Of a stretch of 64,000 nt of DNA, positions 60,590-64,000 are shown piece by piece. The stretch's first letter is position 1. Each line of letters starts with the position of its first letter. Source of the stretch: Mariprofundus sp. (GTDB taxonomy: Bacteria; Pseudomonadota; Zetaproteobacteria; Mariprofundales; Mariprofundaceae); contig JAJFLH010000034.1 in NCBI GenBank assembly GCA_021772775.1, positions 62,001 to 126,000 on the forward strand, in the 5' to 3' direction. A program made the position numbers and the translations under genes. Under the pieces are notes generated by a model, which saw only the letters and a program-made list of their open reading frames with translations, had not been told where the DNA came from and searched no databases.

Positions 60590-60982
60590 ATGGAGTGGCA
60601 AACGAAGTTCGAAGTTGGGAATCACAAAATTGACCTTGAACATCAAGTCTTCATAGAACTGGTCAAAGGGCTTGCTGAGGCTGAAGAACAAGGAAAATCA
60701 CGTGATCAAATAAGGCGTCTCATCGCCGAACTCGAAAAGTACGCTGAATTTCACTTCATCAGTGAAGAAAATATGATGATTGATGTTGAATATCCAGAAT
60801 ATGAAGATCATCACGAACACCATGCAACACTGCTAAGAGAGTTTCGTCGTTTTGTAATCTCATTTGAAATGGGTAAAAATTGTGTATTAAGTCTGGTTGA
60901 TTTTCTGATCAGCTGGTTCATCAGACACACTACAAATGAAGATTTACAACTGTCAAAATATATCAGTAAAAAAGAAGCCTAG
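60590..60982 (+). CDS. bacteriohemerythrin
   Basis: A 130-residue single-domain hemerythrin that binds oxygen at a diiron centre. Ligand pattern is complete: H in GNHKID, H and E in LEHQVFIEL, H and E in EFHFISEE, H-x3-H in DHHEHHATL, and H...D in FIRHTTNED. Start 60590 (MEWQTKFEVGNHKID) is chosen. The longer frame opens with TTG at 60494, inside the sigma-54 promoter's -12 region, so its leader-like first 32 residues are not likely translated. A large hybrid kinase follows 57 bp later. Confidence 0.9.
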   Translation: MEWQTKFEVGNHKIDLEHQVFIELVKGLAEAEEQGKSRDQIRRLIAELEKYAEFHFISEENMMIDVEYPEYEDHHEHHATLLREFRRFVISFEMGKNCVLSLVDFLISWFIRHTTNEDLQLSKYISKKEA

Positions 60983-61039
60983 AATTGCCTCGCTTCTTTA
61001 CAGACCAAAACTGCTGCTCTTCACAGCCAAAGTTGCTGA

Positions 61040-63778
61040 ATGGTTCATAAGGAGAACTCTTCTTTGAATAGGGACGAAAACGAAGCCATATATGATCTTG
61101 GGCGACTGCAGTCAGCCATATCTTATGCCAATATCGGCGTCTGGGACTGGAATATTCTTACTGGCGAGATCTACTGGTCAGACAAGGTGGCTCCCCTGTT
61201 TGGTTATAAGGAAGGTAGTACCAACACATCATATGAGAGCTTTATGGAAGCCGTTCATCCAGCTGATCGTGAACGGGTTCAGGAAGCCATCAAGCAGTGC
61301 GTAGAAAAGGGTCATGCCTACACCATTGAGCACCGCGTAGTATGGCAGGATAATACTGTCCACTGGGTGCGCGAGTCCGGTAATGTCAATCGAGATAACA
61401 GAGGTAATGCGGTCAATATGCTGGGAACGATCCAGGATATTTCTGAGCAGCGAAGGAGTCTGATTGAACTGAGGCATTCCAAGATCATGCTGGAAGAGCA
61501 GACTAAAAATCTCGCTTATATTGCTGCTGAAGTAGAAAAAAACAGGGGCAAAGCAGAGATGGCCAATCGAGCCAAATCCGACTTCCTTGCCAACATGTCT
61601 CATGAAATTCGCACACCGATGAATACCATCATTGGCATGTCACAGCTGGCTTTAGAAACCAATTTAAACAGTCAACAGCGTAACTATCTAGCGAAAGTAC
61701 ACCGTTCAGCCGAGTCCCTACTCGGTGTTATCAATGATATTCTGGATTTCTCGAAAATTGAGGCTGGCAAACTCGACATAGAGCATATTGACTTCTTTCT
61801 GGATGATGTTTTCGACAATCTCAGCAACTTGATCGGTCTGAGAGCTGAAGAGAAATCGTTGGAATTAATGTATAAAATACCGGCTGACCTCCCCAAAGCT
61901 CTAATCGGTGACCCGATGCGCCTCGGCCAGGTTCTGATCAACCTTGGCAACAACGCCGTCAAGTTTACTGAACAGGGTGAAGTGATCATTGATGTCAAAG
62001 TGATTGAGCAAACCAACACTCAGGTAACACTCCATTTTTCAGTGCGGGATACAGGCATTGGGATGAACCCCAAGCAACAGGCGAAGCTGTTCCACTCTTT
62101 CAGTCAGGCCGATTCATCAACCACCCGTAAATTTGGTGGATCCGGCCTTGGCCTGGCGATATGCAAACAACTCACCAGAATGATGAACGGTGATATCTGG
62201 TTAGATAGCAGCGAAGGCGAAGGGAGTATCTTCCATTTTACGACTCAACTGGGAATACAGCAGAATCAGGATATCCAGACTCATTTGATGCCTAATAACT
62301 TTGCTGGCATGCGTGTTCTGGTGGTGGATGACAACGAGTCAGCCCGGCAAATTCTTGCCTCAATGCTGAGTGCATTCGGCTTGAGTGTAGAACAGGTCGA
62401 CTCTGGGGAGGGCGCATTGGCGCTACTTAGAGCTGCTGATAACTCCACCCCTTACAAGCTGGTATTGCTAGACCGGAAAATGCCCAAGATGGATGGTCTC
62501 GAAACATCACATGCAATCAAACATGATAATCAACTGAATGGAATTCCGGCAATCATCATGATTACCGCCCATGGACAGGAAAGTATTCCCTCTACGACTG
62601 ATCAAACAGTTATCAAGGCCTTGCTAAGCAAACCGTTCACCGCTCCCAATCTATATCATGCCATCATGCGGGCCTTTGGACAGCACCTTGCGGATGAACA
62701 GGTCGGCTTCAACAGCAACGATATTTCTGAGCATATATCCAAACTACGTGGTGCCCGAGTGCTTCTGGTCGATGATAATGAAATAAATCAGGAGCTGGCT
62801 CTGGAGCTGTTGACCAGTAACGGCATTCGTGTTGAAACCGCCAACAATGGTCAGCAAGCTATGGATATGCTGGAGGAGAAGCGTTTCGACGGTGTACTGA
62901 TGGATTGCCAAATGCCAGTGATGGATGGTTTTACTGCTACGCGAAACCTACGTAAACAGCAGCATTGCAAAGGCCTTCCTATACTCGCGTTGACCGCCAA
63001 TGCTATGGCCAGTGATCGCGAAGAGGTTCTCAATGCCGGCATGAACGATCACATTGCCAAACCGATTAATATCAATGATATGTTTCATACAATGGCCAAA
63101 TGGATCACACCATCACATCCTGTTACAGAGACCACACTAGCGGACAAAAATAATTTCATGTCAAAGCTCAAGTCCCCTGAGCTAGCAGGCATTGATGTCG
63201 CTACTGGTCTGGCGATCTGTCAGGGAAACAGTAAACTTTATCACAAGCTGCTGCTTAAATTTTACAACAAGCAAGCTGATGTTATCGAACAATTCCAACA
63301 GGCACGGCTTGAAAAGGATCAGAAAACAGCCCTGCGTATCGTCCATACGCTAAAAAGCGTATCAGGAAATATCGGTGCAAAAGGCCTCTTTAAGGCGGCA
63401 GAAGCACTTGAGCAGGCCTGTAAACCGGAGATCGCCACTGCTGAAGTCAATCGACTTTTGCAGGTGATGGCGAAACAGCTTTCAACTGTGCTGCTTGGTT
63501 TAAAAGAGCTTGATCAAAACAGCCTCCTGGATGCATGTCAGTCGACCGGCATTGCCCCGCAGCAGTTTAAAAGCTTAGCCAGTCAATTGAGACTATTGCT
63601 TGAAGAAGATGACACTGAAGCAATCAAGCTGTTTGAAGCATTGGCGCGTATTCCAGAGATGAAGAGTTATCCCGACCTGATTGACCAGCTATCCAATGCC
63701 ATCAACGGATATGATTATGAAAGGGCAATTGAGTTGTTGGACGCATTAGTGAATCAAAAGTCGGCTTCGCATACATAG
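61040..63778 (+). CDS. hybrid histidine kinase: PAS, kinase, two receivers, HPt
   Basis: A 912-residue soluble phosphorelay kinase. A PAS domain with PAC lies at about 25-140. A coiled linker leads to HisKA with His188 in [11 protein letters not shown], and an ATPase with N, G1, F and G2 boxes ([25 protein letters not shown]). Two receivers follow: VLVVDDN (about 430) and VLLVDDNE (about 573), with phospho-Asps in [12 protein letters not shown] and [12 protein letters not shown]. An HPt domain carries His769 in [15 protein letters not shown] at 61064, with AAGGAG nine bases upstream, is a possible better start. Likely co-transcribed with the hemerythrin gene. Confidence 0.9.
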   Translation: MVHKENSSLNRDENEAIYDLGRLQSAISYANIGVWDWNILTGEIYWSDKVAPLFGYKEGSTNTSYESFMEAVHPADRERVQEAIKQCVEKGHAYTIEHRVVWQDNTVHWVRESGNVNRDNRGNAVNMLGTIQDISEQRRSLIELRHSKIMLEEQTKNLAYIAAEVEKNRGKAEMANRAKSDFLANMSHEIRTPMNTIIGMSQLALETNLNSQQRNYLAKVHRSAESLLGVINDILDFSKIEAGKLDIEHIDFFLDDVFDNLSNLIGLRAEEKSLELMYKIPADLPKALIGDPMRLGQVLINLGNNAVKFTEQGEVIIDVKVIEQTNTQVTLHFSVRDTGIGMNPKQQAKLFHSFSQADSSTTRKFGGSGLGLAICKQLTRMMNGDIWLDSSEGEGSIFHFTTQLGIQQNQDIQTHLMPNNFAGMRVLVVDDNESARQILASMLSAFGLSVEQVDSGEGALALLRAADNSTPYKLVLLDRKMPKMDGLETSHAIKHDNQLNGIPAIIMITAHGQESIPSTTDQTVIKALLSKPFTAPNLYHAIMRAFGQHLADEQVGFNSNDISEHISKLRGARVLLVDDNEINQELALELLTSNGIRVETANNGQQAMDMLEEKRFDGVLMDCQMPVMDGFTATRNLRKQQHCKGLPILALTANAMASDREEVLNAGMNDHIAKPININDMFHTMAKWITPSHPVTETTLADKNNFMSKLKSPELAGIDVATGLAICQGNSKLYHKLLLKFYNKQADVIEQFQQARLEKDQKTALRIVHTLKSVSGNIGAKGLFKAAEALEQACKPEIATAEVNRLLQVMAKQLSTVLLGLKELDQNSLLDACQSTGIAPQQFKSLASQLRLLLEEDDTEAIKLFEALARIPEMKSYPDLIDQLSNAINGYDYERAIELLDALVNQKSASHT

Positions 63779-63851
63779 TGTTTATGCATGGAGTCTAACC
63801 GAGAGCTGAAAACAACGGTTTATCATAACATAGCTATGGAAGGAGCATAAA

Positions 63852-64000
63852 ATGAATCAAGCAACACCTCGTCAGACGATCCTTGTTGTCGATGATGCCC
63901 CAGAGAACATTGATGTTCTGACTGGCATATTATCTGATAATTACAGAGTAAAAGCCGCAATCAATGGCGAAAAGGCGCTGAAAATCGCGGAGAAATCGCC
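63852..64000 (+). CDS. response regulator (partial, runs off the window)
   Basis: The first 49 residues form a receiver start: ILVVDDAPENIDVL with the acidic pair, then YRVKAAINGEKAL. The ribosome site GGAAGGAG lies eight bases before the ATG. DxxENIxxL receivers of this type often precede GGDEF or HD-GYP outputs, but the output here lies outside the window. It starts 73 bp after the hybrid kinase and is probably its partner. Confidence 0.8.
   Translation, partial: MNQATPRQTILVVDDAPENIDVLTGILSDNYRVKAAINGEKALKIAEKS

Overview
The window looks like chromosome of a Gram-negative proteobacterium. It carries PII uridylylation (GlnD), a Cpx envelope-stress system, several lipobox lipoproteins, FimV/PilB-type pilus proteins, bacteriohemerythrins and c-di-GMP signalling. 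The mix of gammaproteobacterial-type housekeeping genes, hemerythrins and a glycogen cluster would fit a Zetaproteobacterium of the Mariprofundus type; this is inference from gene content, not a phylogenetic result. No rRNA, tRNA or CRISPR array was recognised.

Layout. 1-306: an intergenic region that reads as a promoter with a CRP-like site, a 16-bp hairpin with a C-rich loop, and a terminator. This is a candidate small RNA. 307-6746: mutS (split by a frameshift), a DUF4156 lipoprotein, glnD and a patatin-like protein. 6926-9723: a MurU-like nucleotidyltransferase, YaiI/DUF188, a HIT protein and a class V aminotransferase. 9961-18711: an exported protein, a tiny lipoprotein, GIY-YIG, ABC-F, YjbQ, a RCK potassium channel with a small membrane partner, a glycosyltransferase-like protein and ComM. 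18900-27147: a CBS-PAS hybrid kinase, a hemerythrin-GGDEF protein, ThiI and Uup. 27165-30137: a MITE-like element, then cpxP divergent from cpxRA across an operator with a poly-C tract. 30278-32871: RsgA, a small exported protein and a decayed IS1182-type element. 33026-43367 (all minus strand): valS, a TPR protein, DUF2461, PilZ, holC, PAP2, a PilB/GspE ATPase with six MshEN-like repeats, and a FimV-like protein. 43780-46104: alr, ygfZ, DUF4936. 46101-54680: glycogen metabolism (malQ, GH57, glgC, pgm, glgB). 54902-60067: plsC, an AlbA/HATPase locus split by an in-frame amber codon and flanked by palindromic repeats, an M24 peptidase and a YihY protein. 60169-64000: an IS1595-type transposase remnant, a sigma-54 promoter, a bacteriohemerythrin, a large hybrid kinase and the start of a response regulator.

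Two themes recur. The first is c-di-GMP: a hemerythrin-GGDEF enzyme that can make it, and a PilZ protein and MshEN-like repeats that could sense it, the latter on a pilus-type ATPase behind a FimV-like gene. The second is oxygen/iron-linked signalling: two hemerythrin proteins, one under a near-perfect sigma-54 promoter next to a multi-domain phosphorelay kinase. The glycogen genes supply ADP-glucose synthesis, branching and alpha-glucan rearrangement; glycogen synthase and phosphorylase are not in this window.
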